From assembly GCF_003815875.1 (NCBI RefSeq), contig NZ_CP033924.1, positions 1,488,001 through 1,552,000 on the forward strand: 64,000 nt of DNA, in the 5' to 3' direction. Source of the DNA: Chryseobacterium lactis. Lineage in GTDB: Bacteria; Bacteroidota; Bacteroidia; Flavobacteriales; Weeksellaceae. The notes beneath the pieces were generated by a model that did no database searches, was not told the origin of the DNA, and was given only the letters and a program-made list of their open reading frames with translations. The translations under genes were made by a program, and so were the position numbers. Below are positions 7,950-15,621 of this stretch, piece after piece (the first letter of the stretch is position 1; each line of letters starts with the position of its first letter).

Positions 7950-7990
7950 TCAAGGTATTGTCGGACAACTACAGAATTTGACGTGTATAA
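7950..7990 (-). promoter_or_regulatory. Degenerate WYL-regulon site D
   Basis: Minus strand: CACGTCAAATTCTGTAGT (7985 to 7968), 10 nt, then TACCTTGA (7957 to 7950). Fourteen of 18 motif positions match site B/F types, and the TA dinucleotide is at the conserved distance, but the -7 box is poor. It may be a second weak promoter of the DUF2589 operon or the relic of a lost gene's promoter. Confidence 0.5.
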
Positions 7991-8053
7991 AGCTTTTGGA
8001 TTTTTAAATTATAAGCTAAATAGCTTATTTTGAGTCATTATAAGTTCAGGGGC

Positions 8054-9091
8054 TTATATTTTGTTTTTAATGAGTTTTTGAACAATTTGGTTCAGTACTT
8101 CTCTGTTGTCATCAATATAGCTCAGTCCGGCTTGTATCAGGTTTTCAATATTAGAGCGTCTTACATTATCCATTGCCGGTGATGCATTTTTCAACGACGG
8201 ATTCAGGCGGTAATAATTTTTCTGATTTCTTAAACCTAATGTTTGAAACATCTGACCAAGTTGATAATCTACTGTTTCAGCATTTGCTGACATTAAAATA
8301 TCGATAATCGGATTTACCCAACCTATTTTTCCTGCTTTTTCTAATTTTTTAAATGAATAAGATCTGGCTTCAATTCCTGTTCCGATAGAAATAATGATCA
8401 TATCATTGACTCCGGGATGATTGGCCTTCTGGTGATTTTTCAAAACTTCGGCAAAAGGAATTTTTCTGGCTTCTGCGTATGCACAAAGAGCAGGATTATT
8501 GGCAAACATTCCGCCATCAATGAGGCTAAAAATCTGCCCGTACATTGATTTGATCTGCACAGGACAAAAATAAGTAGGGGCTGCTGAAGTGGCTCTGCAG
8601 ATATCTCTTACATAGAAATTATCTGTGCTGAGGTTGGCTTCCCATGAGTTGAAAAGCTTTGCTCTTCTGTTTTCGATGTCATAACTTGTTATTAAACATG
8701 GTTTTATTAATTCTTTCAATTCTAAATTTCCAAAAAAGTCGTTCAGGTTTTTCTGAAGAGCATCCTGAGAAATTCTTTCATTCAACAGTCCAAACGGATT
8801 GACCAGTTTTTCCCAAAAAGAAACCTGGAAGATGTCGCCGCCCTTTTCAGCATATAATTCTAATCCTTTCTGGATTGAATATTTTGCTTTTCGGGTTTCA
8901 TCGGGGCATAGAATAATTGAAGCAATCAGACCGCCGGTACTGCTGCCCGCTACCAGATCAAAATAATCTCCAAGTTTGGCACTTGGTTTATCATAATACT
9001 GGAGCTGTTCTTCTATGTAGCGTAGAATAATGCAGGTGATAATTCCTCTTATTCCACCCCCGTCCAAAGAAAGAATGGTTGTCTTTTTCAT
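8054..9091 (-). CDS. Patatin-like phospholipase
   Basis: A 345-residue lipid acyl hydrolase. The oxyanion motif DGGGIRG is at residues 10-16, the nucleophile elbow GSSTG at 49-53 (Ser51) and the catalytic aspartate in DGG at 192-194, so the Ser-Asp dyad is intact. No signal peptide is present, so it acts from the cytosol on the inner membrane. The overall layout resembles the CapV-type patatins used as CBASS effectors, but no CD-NTase or other CBASS gene is in the window. Its promoter (site E) carries the shared WYL-regulon motif with a leader of about 125 nt. Membrane damage on induction is an inference. Confidence 0.9.
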   Translation of the reverse strand: MKKTTILSLDGGGIRGIITCIILRYIEEQLQYYDKPSAKLGDYFDLVAGSSTGGLIASIILCPDETRKAKYSIQKGLELYAEKGGDIFQVSFWEKLVNPFGLLNERISQDALQKNLNDFFGNLELKELIKPCLITSYDIENRRAKLFNSWEANLSTDNFYVRDICRATSAAPTYFCPVQIKSMYGQIFSLIDGGMFANNPALCAYAEARKIPFAEVLKNHQKANHPGVNDMIIISIGTGIEARSYSFKKLEKAGKIGWVNPIIDILMSANAETVDYQLGQMFQTLGLRNQKNYYRLNPSLKNASPAMDNVRRSNIENLIQAGLSYIDDNREVLNQIVQKLIKNKI

Positions 9092-9222
9092 GTGATATTT
9101 TAATTGTTTTTTTAAAAGGACACATGCAATCTTAAATCTGTAAAAACCGAAATTTTCATAAGTTAAAAAAGAGCGGTTTTGTTTTTAGATTTCATTGCTT
9201 TTTTAGTTGTTTTCTTGTAAAG

Positions 9223-9263
9223 CAAAGATAGGACGGGGAAGCGACAGAACTTGTCGTATTTTA
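9223..9263 (-). promoter_or_regulatory. WYL-regulon promoter E (patatin)
   Basis: Minus strand: TACGACAAGTTCTGTCGC (9258 to 9241), 10 nt, then TATCTTTG (9230 to 9223). The dyad CGACA-N5-TGTCG is perfect. Confidence 0.8.
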
Positions 9264-9285
9264 TTTAATTTCAAATAAAAGAGAA

Positions 9286-9786
9286 TTAAAAAATAACATA
9301 ATTTTCCTTATCTCTAGGCAGTTTCGAGAGTATTCTCCAGCTGGTTTTTATAAGCCCTTTTCGGGACGGAATTACCTTTTTTTCAAAGTGAGGAAGGTCT
9401 TTAAACGTCTTCCAGTTGCCGCCCCAGTCCCAACCATGCCTGGCGAAAATTTTCACACATTCATACCAGTCGGCGACCTTGTCATTATCCCAATCTTTTG
9501 CCGTGTCCCAGCTTGCTGTTTTTCCATCGATCATCAGGCAAATATCCACAGCAAGGCCATAATTATGGATGCTTTGCCCGGCCTTTGCATTGGTTACTTT
9601 TTTCCCTGAAGTAATTCTTCCGATAGCATATAGCTTTTCCTGTTCTTCAAAAGATCGTAACCCTTGTGTGATTCTTATTTTGGCTCTGCCGGTAAGGGCT
9701 TCATCACATTCTTGGATAATTTGCTTTACTTCATCCCTTACCAGCGGATGAAGTTTCTGAATTCTTTCTGTTGTTACTTTGTCCAT
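9286..9786 (-). CDS. M15 family metallopeptidase, L-Ala-D-Glu endopeptidase type
   Basis: A 166-residue zinc peptidase of the VanY/endolysin fold. Zinc and catalytic residues are visible: His74 and Asp81 in SIHNYGLAVDI, and Asp130/His133 in DLPHFE; GLRSFEEQ near residue 43 is the substrate-binding strand. The form resembles phage endolysins such as T5 and Ply500, which cut the L-Ala-D-Glu bond of peptidoglycan. There is no signal peptide, so export would need membrane damage or a holin-like route. It has its own copy of the WYL-regulon promoter (site F) about 16 nt upstream of the start. A prophage origin is possible, but no other phage gene is near. Confidence 0.9.
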   Translation of the reverse strand: MDKVTTERIQKLHPLVRDEVKQIIQECDEALTGRAKIRITQGLRSFEEQEKLYAIGRITSGKKVTNAKAGQSIHNYGLAVDICLMIDGKTASWDTAKDWDNDKVADWYECVKIFARHGWDWGGNWKTFKDLPHFEKKVIPSRKGLIKTSWRILSKLPRDKENYVIF

Positions 9787-9806
9787 GATTTTATACTATT
9801 ATAAAT

Positions 9807-9847
9807 CAAAAATATAGAATGATAACGACTAAACTTGACGTGTTTTA
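9807..9847 (-). promoter_or_regulatory. WYL-regulon promoter F (M15 peptidase)
   Basis: Minus strand: CACGTCAAGTTTAGTCGT (9842 to 9825), 10 nt, then TATTTTTG (9814 to 9807), followed by the M15 start codon at 9786. Confidence 0.78.
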
Positions 9848-9963
9848 ATAATTTTTTTAACAATAAAAAGTTTTAATAGAAAGTATGTTGTTTCATTTTT
9901 AATTTTTTATTAATTAAGTTCAGATAAGGTCATAAAAACGATACGAGAAATAGGAATTGCCTG

Positions 9964-9971
9964 TATATTTG
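9964..9971 (+). promoter_or_regulatory. Candidate -7 box for the antiporter gene
   Basis: TATATTTG matches the Bacteroidota TAnnTTTG element and lies 50 nt before the antiporter ATG. No convincing TTG at the -33 position is seen. Confidence 0.4.
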
Positions 9972-10021
9972 TAGAATAAATTACTCTTAATGGTTCAAAA
10001 ATAATCAGAACAGAGTAGTGG

Positions 10022-11626
10022 ATGAAAATTAAAAAACACAACATAATGCATACGATTTTACCCTTTTTCCTGGCTATGATAGCTGCTATTGTCCTGTTAA
10101 ATATGTGGGCAACCAAGCTGAAAATTGCTTATCCGATTTTATTGGTTGTTTTTGGATTATTGGTCAGTTTTGTACCCGGTTTACCTGCCGTAAAAATAAA
10201 TCCTGATCTGATCTTTTTTATCTTTTTACCCCCATTATTATTTGAGGCCTCGTGGTCTATTTCTTTTAAAGAAATGAAAAAATGGTGGCGGATTATCGGC
10301 AGCTTTGCATTTCTTGTTGTATTTTTTACTGCTTTGTCGGTAGCAGTTGTTTCTAATTATTTTATTCCGGGATTTACCATTGCTTTAGGGTTTTTGCTTG
10401 GAGGAATTGTTTCTCCGCCCGATGCCGTAAGTAGTGGTGCTATTATGAAATTTGTGAAAATTCCGAAAACAACTTCTGCAATTCTTGAAGGCGAAAGCTT
10501 ACTCAACGATGCTTCTTCTTTAATTATTTTCCGTTTTGCTCTTATTGCTGTGGGAACAGGGCAATTTGTATGGCAGGAAGCTTCACTGAATTTTTTGTGG
10601 ATGATTATAGGTGGTGCAGGACTTGGATTATTACTGGCCTGGATTTTTGTACAGGTGCACAAACGTCTGCCGACAGATGCCTCATCAGATATTGCATTAA
10701 CTTTGATTGAGCCCTACCTGATGTACTGGCTGGCAGAACAGTTTCATAGTTCTGGAGTACTGGCGGTAGTTTGCGGAGGCTTGTATATGTCAAGTAAACG
10801 AATGATATTTTTAAGCAGTACGAGCCGGATTCGAGGGTATAGTGTTTGGGAAAGCTTTGTATTTATCCTGAATGGAATCGTTTTTTTAATTATCGGACTT
10901 GAACTTCCGGAAATCGTTGGCGGATTGCGCTCAGAAGGTATTCCTTTGCCCACCGCCATCAATTATGGAGTTTTGGTGACAGGTATTCTGATTGCTGCCA
11001 GAATTATAAGCTCGTACGCTGCAATGCTCGCCACTATTATTTTCCGACCGGGGGTGGCTCCCCGGGCTTCTTCGAACAGGAGACGTCTGATGATGCCTAT
11101 TATACTGGGCTGGACCGGAATGCGAGGTGTAGTATCGCTGGCTGCTGCTCTTGCCATTCCTATCAGTCTTCATGGTGCTCCTTTTCCGAACAGAAATCTA
11201 ATTTTGTTCATCACTTTTGTTGTGATATTGCTTACTCTTCTTGTGCAAGGCCTTACATTGCCTTATCTTATCAGATTTGGGCATGTGTTTGACGATTTTA
11301 TTGATGATGAAAAAGAAGAATTAGTCCGTCAGGAAATAAAAACAAAACTGAAGCAGCATGTCTATCATTTTCTTAAAGATAAACATGAAAATGAGCTTCA
11401 AAGTCATGCCGGTATAGAGCGAATGCTGAAACACTGGGAAGAGAAAAATAAAGCAAGCGATACGGAATGGATGAATGAAAAAACCAAGCTTATTTTCCTT
11501 GAAATGCTAGAAAGTCAGAGACAGTTTCTTTCAGAGCTGAACAAAGATATATCGATCAATGAAGAAATTATCCGCCATCAGTTGTATCAGCTTGATCTGG
11601 AAGAGGAGAGATTAAGGATGATTTAG
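10022..11626 (+). CDS. Na+/H+ antiporter, CPA1 family
   Basis: A 534-residue inner-membrane protein with about 12 hydrophobic segments up to residue 420, then a soluble charged tail of about 110 residues (KEELVRQEIKTKLKQHVYHFLKDKHEN...). Motifs FIFLPPLLFEASW, GEGESLLNDASSLI-like LEGESLLNDASSLIIF and GWTGMRGVVSLAAALAIP are diagnostic of CPA1/NhaP exchangers, with the ND pair as ion-binding residues. It exchanges cytosolic sodium or potassium for protons. The start ATG at 10022 is used here; an ATG at 10046 is an alternative. It stands alone, convergent with the YdeI-like gene. Confidence 0.92.
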   Translation: MKIKKHNIMHTILPFFLAMIAAIVLLNMWATKLKIAYPILLVVFGLLVSFVPGLPAVKINPDLIFFIFLPPLLFEASWSISFKEMKKWWRIIGSFAFLVVFFTALSVAVVSNYFIPGFTIALGFLLGGIVSPPDAVSSGAIMKFVKIPKTTSAILEGESLLNDASSLIIFRFALIAVGTGQFVWQEASLNFLWMIIGGAGLGLLLAWIFVQVHKRLPTDASSDIALTLIEPYLMYWLAEQFHSSGVLAVVCGGLYMSSKRMIFLSSTSRIRGYSVWESFVFILNGIVFLIIGLELPEIVGGLRSEGIPLPTAINYGVLVTGILIAARIISSYAAMLATIIFRPGVAPRASSNRRRLMMPIILGWTGMRGVVSLAAALAIPISLHGAPFPNRNLILFITFVVILLTLLVQGLTLPYLIRFGHVFDDFIDDEKEELVRQEIKTKLKQHVYHFLKDKHENELQSHAGIERMLKHWEEKNKASDTEWMNEKTKLIFLEMLESQRQFLSELNKDISINEEIIRHQLYQLDLEEERLRMI

Positions 11627-11647
11627 AATGCTTCTTTTTGCGGATAG

Positions 11648-12259
11648 CTATTTCTTCTCATATTTCCAGTTCCTGCCTTTTCCCTCAGAAATCCATTCCA
11701 AAGCCTGATCTATTCGTTTATTTCGGGTGGCTTCTGTTTTGGCCTCCATAATCCAGGTGATGTATTCTTTTCTGAATGATGGTGATGCTTTTTCGAAAAT
11801 ATTTAATGCTTTTTTATGGGTATTTAAAGCAATTTGAAAATAATCAGGGATTTCAATTTCTGTTTTCGAGGGAGCTGCTTTTTTCATGGTAACACCCATC
11901 TCTGTGAGCTCCATTGCCTCCCGTATTGCTTTTTTAAGCTGAGGTTTTGAAGGAAGGTCTTCAACTCTGGTGATTTTTCCGAGACTGAACATTGAGTTTT
12001 TTTCAATATCCTGAGTGATTTCCTGCATTGTTTTCATCTCTTTTTCCAACCAGAACCCGAAGGTGCAATGTTGTTTAAAAGAAGCCATAGCACAAAGATT
12101 TTTCCCTTTGTATATAAAATGAGGAAATCCCCATTTCAAAGTTTCTTCAGCTTCAGAACAGTGTTCATGAACCGTTTCACGAATGTAATGTAAAACGGGT
12201 TTTGCAAAATCCTGAGATTTTTCAATATAAGCATCTATTTTTGAACTGTATTTTTCCAT
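11648..12259 (-). CDS. YdeI/OmdA-type DUF1801 protein
   Basis: A 203-residue soluble protein. The first 115 residues show the DUF1801 pattern (AEETLKWGFPHFIYKGKNLCAMASFKQHCTFGFW), and the C-terminal 60 residues show the OmdA pattern (FRKEYITWIMEAKTEATRNKRIDQALEWI). This two-part layout is the YdeI family, whose exact role is unclear; the OmdA part has been linked to bacteriocin protection in name only. Its start codon overlaps the last base of the serine hydrolase stop codon (12259), so the pair is translationally coupled. Confidence 0.85.
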   Translation of the reverse strand: MEKYSSKIDAYIEKSQDFAKPVLHYIRETVHEHCSEAEETLKWGFPHFIYKGKNLCAMASFKQHCTFGFWLEKEMKTMQEITQDIEKNSMFSLGKITRVEDLPSKPQLKKAIREAMELTEMGVTMKKAAPSKTEIEIPDYFQIALNTHKKALNIFEKASPSFRKEYITWIMEAKTEATRNKRIDQALEWISEGKGRNWKYEKK

Positions 12260-13398
12260 TATTCTTCTTGAAATAAATCTACAATTTCATTCACCAGGAA
12301 TCTTACCATGTCCGGTCTTCCTCTGTCATTTTTAGGACTGTTGGCATAACTTCCTGTCCTTACAATCACCATGTTATACTCTGGAACCATAATGATATAT
12401 TGCCCTTGCAGCCCCAGGAAATAATAATGTTTGACCGGATTGTCATGATTGATCCAAAGTCCCATTCCATAAACCTCTTCAGACTTTTCTGTCGGAGTTC
12501 TCATTTGTTCAATAAAATCAAGGTTGAGAACCTGTTGATTTTCAACTTTACCATCATCCAGAAATAATTGTCCCAGTTTGGCAAAGTCTCTGGCGTTGGA
12601 ATGAATACAACAATAGGTTTTTTCCATTCCGTAATCGTCGGTACTCCATTTGGCGTTCTGTTCCATCCCTAAAGGAATCCAGAATTTTTCTGATAAATAG
12701 CTTGCTAGTGGTTGATTGAGTGCCTTTTTTAAAGCAAATCCCAGAAGTTGGGTAGAGCCGCTTTGGTATTCAAATCGGGTTCCCGGTTTTTCTTTAAATT
12801 TTCTTGAAAATACCGCTTTCACAAGACTTTTTCCATAATATGCTTTGGCATTGGGAAGAAAAGGATTATTATAATTCTCATCCCAGTCGAGCCCGGCTTC
12901 CATCTGAGCCAGATTTTGTAGACTTACTTCACTTCCGAATCCTTTCTCTTTAAATTCAGCATAAAAATCTGACAGCTTTTCATCAATATTCTCAATAATT
13001 CCTTCTTCCAAAGCTTTTCCCAGAAGCATCACCGTTACCGCTTTTGCCATAGAAAAAGAATTGGTTTGTGACAGTTGATTATAGCCTGCCCAATATTGTT
13101 CGTGAAGAATTTTACCATTCCTGATGACCACAAACGCAGCCGTTTTGGAATGTTTTAATTGATCAACTAAATGCTTAGGTAATTCCTTTTTATTATACTC
13201 AGAATCCTCTTCCCATAATCTTGGTTCTTCCGTAACAATAGGATTGCTGGGAAACAGATCTCCATCATCAATATAGGCACTTGATTTTCCTTTCAGATAA
13301 GTTTTGGAAATACCATTAAACAGATAATCGTATCCCAGAAGATAAGCTGCTGCTGCACCGGCGACAGCGCCACCTATCATATATTTTACTATTTTCAT
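12259..13398 (-). CDS. Serine hydrolase, class C beta-lactamase fold
   Basis: A 379-residue protein with an N-terminal hydrophobic anchor (residues 7-23, MIGGAVAGAAAAYLLGY). The SxxK nucleophile motif is SMAK at residues 116-119; YQS near residue 210 takes the YxN position, and the C-terminal beta-lactamase-like core follows. This group covers penicillin-binding esterases, 6-aminohexanoate-dimer hydrolases and D-aminopeptidases; substrate cannot be predicted. The anchor suggests it faces the periplasm. It overlaps the YdeI-like gene by one base in one operon. It is not close enough to AmpC for a resistance call. Confidence 0.85.
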   Translation of the reverse strand: MKIVKYMIGGAVAGAAAAYLLGYDYLFNGISKTYLKGKSSAYIDDGDLFPSNPIVTEEPRLWEEDSEYNKKELPKHLVDQLKHSKTAAFVVIRNGKILHEQYWAGYNQLSQTNSFSMAKAVTVMLLGKALEEGIIENIDEKLSDFYAEFKEKGFGSEVSLQNLAQMEAGLDWDENYNNPFLPNAKAYYGKSLVKAVFSRKFKEKPGTRFEYQSGSTQLLGFALKKALNQPLASYLSEKFWIPLGMEQNAKWSTDDYGMEKTYCCIHSNARDFAKLGQLFLDDGKVENQQVLNLDFIEQMRTPTEKSEEVYGMGLWINHDNPVKHYYFLGLQGQYIIMVPEYNMVIVRTGSYANSPKNDRGRPDMVRFLVNEIVDLFQEE

Positions 13399-13489
13399 AC
13401 TCTCGTGAATCGGTCTTTAACAAATTTAAAATAATTTTTGAGAGAAATTCAAAATATAGAATGAAATAAAGCAGATTGTATAAAAACAA

Positions 13490-13516
13490 AAAAGCCTTGA
13501 CTGAATCAAGGCTTTT
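13490..13516 (-). terminator. Terminator of glyS
   Basis: Arms AAAAGCCTTGA (13490-13500) and TCAAGGCTTTT (13506-13516) form a perfect 11-bp stem with a 5-nt loop, followed on the minus strand by a T-rich run, just after the glyS stop codon. Confidence 0.85.
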
Positions 13517-13519
13517 CAA

Positions 13520-15061
13520 TTATATTTTAGAAAGTAAATTTCTGAAGTTGGTTTTCTCATCAATGATTCTTCTCAACTCTGAAACAGTAACTCTTTCCTG
13601 CTGCATCGTATCCCTGTCTCTCATGGTTACCGTATGATCTGTCAATGAATCATGATCTACTGTGATACAGTAAGGAGTACCGATGGCATCCTGTCTTCTG
13701 TAACGTTTTCCGATCGCATCTTTTTCTTCGTAGAATAAGTTGAAATCATATTTTAGATCATTGAAGATTTTCTCTGCATATTCTGCTAAACCGTCTTTCT
13801 TCATCAGTGGAAGAATAGCTGCCTTAATTGGGGCTAAAGCTGGAGGTAAAGATAAAACAGTTCTTTCTGAACCATCTTCCAATACTTCGTCTTTTAAGCA
13901 GTGTGAGAAGATAGAAAGGAATAATCTGTCTAAACCTACTGATGTTTCCACAACATAAGGAACATAATTCTCATTTCTTTCAGGATCGAAGAACTGAAGT
14001 TTTCTTCCTGAGTGCTTTTCATGAGCTTTCAGGTCGAAATCCGTTCTGGAGTGAATACCTTCCAGTTCCTTGAAACCGAATGGGAAATTAAACTCAATAT
14101 CAGCCGCAGCATTGGCATAGTGAGCTAGTTTCTCATGGTCATGGAATCTGTAATTTTCATTACCTAATCCTAAAGCTAAGTGCCAGTTCAGACGTTTTTG
14201 TTTCCATTGCTCGTAGAATTCAAGTTCTGTACCCGGAGCTACAAAAAATTGCATTTCCATTTGTTCGAATTCACGCATTCTGAAGATAAACTGTCTTGCA
14301 ACAATCTCATTTCTGAATGCCTTTCCAATCTGGGCAATACCGAAAGGAAGTCTGTGACGTGACGTTTTTTGTACATTTAAAAAGTTAACGAAGATACCCT
14401 GAGCAGTTTCCGGTCTCAAGTAAAGATCCATCGCAGAATCTGCAGAAGCTCCAAGTTTGGTTCCGAACATTAGGTTGAATTGTCTTACCTCGGTCCAGTT
14501 TTTAGAACCTGTATCAGGATCAGCAATTTCAAGCTCTTCAATCAAAGCCTTTACATCGGCAAGATCTTCATTTTCCAGAGATTTTGCCAATCTTGAAAGA
14601 ATAGCCTCTCTTTTTGCTCTGTATTCCAGAATTTTTGGATTCGTAGCTTCAAATTGAGCCTTATCGAAAGATTCACCAAATCTTTTGGCTGCTTTTTCAA
14701 TTTCTTTGTTCTCTTTATCTTCAATTTTTAGACAGTAATCTTCTACCAAAACGTCTGCTCTGAAACGTTTCTTAGAATCTTTATTATCAATCAATGGATC
14801 GTTGAAAGCGTCTACGTGGCCTGATGCCTTCCAGGTTGTTGGATGCATAAGGATCGCCGAGTCAATACCCACAATATTTTCGTTAAGCTGTACCATAGCT
14901 TTCCACCAGTATTGTTTGATATTATTTTTTAGTTCGGCTCCGTTCTGTCCATAATCATAAACAGCGGATAAACCATCATAGATCTCACTTGATGGGAAAA
15001 TAAAACCATATTCTTTAGCGTGAGAAATCACTTTCTTGAAAACATCTTCTTGCTTTGCCAT
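13520..15061 (-). CDS. glyS: Glycine--tRNA ligase (homodimeric)
   Basis: Charges tRNA-Gly with glycine in the cytosol. The 513-residue protein is the alpha2 type. It starts with the class II catalytic core (KKVISHAKEYGFIFPSSEIYDGLSAVYDYGQNGAELKNN), has motif 2 FRNEIVARQFIFRMREFEQMEMQFF near residue 250, motif 3 ETSVGLDRLFLSIF near 370, and a C-terminal anticodon-binding domain (VTMRDRDTMQQERVTVSEL). Length and motifs are standard. A TATTTTTG box on the minus strand (15088 to 15081) lies 20 nt upstream of the start and is the likely -7 element. The gene has its own terminator. Confidence 0.96.
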   Translation of the reverse strand: MAKQEDVFKKVISHAKEYGFIFPSSEIYDGLSAVYDYGQNGAELKNNIKQYWWKAMVQLNENIVGIDSAILMHPTTWKASGHVDAFNDPLIDNKDSKKRFRADVLVEDYCLKIEDKENKEIEKAAKRFGESFDKAQFEATNPKILEYRAKREAILSRLAKSLENEDLADVKALIEELEIADPDTGSKNWTEVRQFNLMFGTKLGASADSAMDLYLRPETAQGIFVNFLNVQKTSRHRLPFGIAQIGKAFRNEIVARQFIFRMREFEQMEMQFFVAPGTELEFYEQWKQKRLNWHLALGLGNENYRFHDHEKLAHYANAAADIEFNFPFGFKELEGIHSRTDFDLKAHEKHSGRKLQFFDPERNENYVPYVVETSVGLDRLFLSIFSHCLKDEVLEDGSERTVLSLPPALAPIKAAILPLMKKDGLAEYAEKIFNDLKYDFNLFYEEKDAIGKRYRRQDAIGTPYCITVDHDSLTDHTVTMRDRDTMQQERVTVSELRRIIDEKTNFRNLLSKI

Positions 15062-15080
15062 AATTTTTACGTCTGATGTG

Positions 15081-15088
15081 CAAAAATA
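15081..15088 (-). promoter_or_regulatory. Candidate -7 box of glyS
   Basis: Minus strand reads TATTTTTG, fitting TAnnTTTG, 20 nt before the glyS start codon. Confidence 0.5.
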
Positions 15089-15109
15089 ATGTTTTTTATT
15101 GGTAAAATA

Positions 15110-15310
15110 TTAATACCTGTAAGATCCTACATTCGATATAGTCATTAAAAAGCATCCTCCGGCACCGATGATAAATAAAATACCGGCAATAATTAACAAT
15201 ACTATTTTTGCGATTTTATACTTTTTAAAGGGTACGAAAATAATAGTAGCGATCGCTATAATGACAGAGATCACAGTCAATTTTACAAAGAAACCAAAAT
15301 AGTCTGTCAT
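15110..15310 (-). CDS. Small two-helix membrane protein
   Basis: A 66-residue protein starting at the ATG at 15308-15310 (MTDYFGFFVKLTV). Two hydrophobic segments (residues about 8-25 and 32-56) are separated by a basic turn FKKYKIAKI, so an inner-membrane hairpin with the loop in the cytosol is expected. The frame stays open upstream to 15451, but that part runs through the palindromic repeat at 15412-15462 and is unlikely to be coding. The function is unknown. Confidence 0.6.
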   Translation of the reverse strand: MTDYFGFFVKLTVISVIIAIATIIFVPFKKYKIAKIVLLIIAGILFIIGAGGCFLMTISNVGSYRY

Positions 15311-15411
15311 AATTTTTTTAATTAAAGGTGTACCCGATACTAATATAAAAAATTTAATTGAAGTATAATGATTAAATATAATGAGCCAGGAACCTGCTTT
15401 CGTTACTCGCT

Positions 15412-15462
15412 TTTTCTGGAGTTTGGGGGCGGCGGCTTTGCCGCCGCCCAAACTCCAGAAAA
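15412..15462. repeat. REP-like GC-rich palindrome
   Basis: Outer arms TTTTCTGGAGTTT and AAACTCCAGAAAA enclose inner arms GGGCGGCGG and CCGCCGCCC, with a 2-nt G bulge and a CTTTG loop. The GC-rich core is unlike the surrounding AT-rich DNA. It looks like a dispersed repetitive extragenic palindrome. Confidence 0.75.
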
Positions 15463-15511
15463 GAGCTCAAACATGCCACTCAATCAGGGCTATTAAACTC
15501 TGCATATCTAC

Positions 15512-15544
15512 AAACCTAACAGGCTTCAAAAACCTGTTAGGTTT
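15512..15544. repeat. CCTAACAGG palindrome, copy 1
   Basis: AAACCTAACAGG (15512-15523) and CCTGTTAGGTTT (15533-15544) are perfect arms. A second copy with the same arms lies at 33513-33543. Confidence 0.7.
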
Positions 15545-15609
15545 AGAATAAGCTATAACCATTCGATTTTAAGATTTTATAGTTTAAACAAGAATCAGCA
15601 GAAAATTTC

Positions 15610-15617
15610 TACTTTTG
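15610..15617 (+). promoter_or_regulatory. -7 box of truC, leaderless transcript likely
   Basis: TACTTTTG is a TAnnTTTG match ending 4 nt before the truC ATG at 15622, so transcription should begin at or next to the start codon. Confidence 0.5.
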
Positions 15618-15621
15618 CCCC

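Larger units (their letters stand above)
7686..8053. other. 368-nt intergenic region carrying two WYL-type motifs
   Basis: It lies between the patatin stop and the DUF2589 start. It holds promoter C (7875-7915), degenerate site D (7950-7990) and an AT-rich leader of about 185 nt. No reading frame of note was found. The short direct repeat AAGCTTAT/TAGCTTAT and small palindromes near 8015-8030 (TAAGCTAAATAGCTTA) may be a terminator of the patatin transcript. Confidence 0.6.
15311..15621. other. 311-nt intergenic region with two palindromic repeats
   Basis: It contains the GC-rich hairpin at 15412-15462, the CCTAACAGG palindrome at 15512-15544 and the truC promoter. No gene is apparent. Confidence 0.6.

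Noticed and set aside
8054..9091. A CBASS operon around the patatin gene
   Set aside because: No CD-NTase, Cap2/Cap3 or HORMA/TRIP13 gene is in the window; only the effector-like enzyme and a WYL regulator are seen.
9286..9786. Prophage endolysin as proof of a prophage
   Set aside because: No capsid, tail, terminase or integrase gene is near; the M15 gene instead shares the regulon promoter.
10357..11173. Several long frames on the minus strand inside the antiporter gene
   Set aside because: They are antisense shadows of a clear CPA1 coding sequence with no recognisable motifs.
15311..15451. Upstream extension of the 66-residue membrane protein to a 113-residue protein
   Set aside because: The extra frame runs through the REP-like palindrome (encoding MGGGKAAAPKLQKKR), so it is repeat DNA, not a conserved N-terminus.
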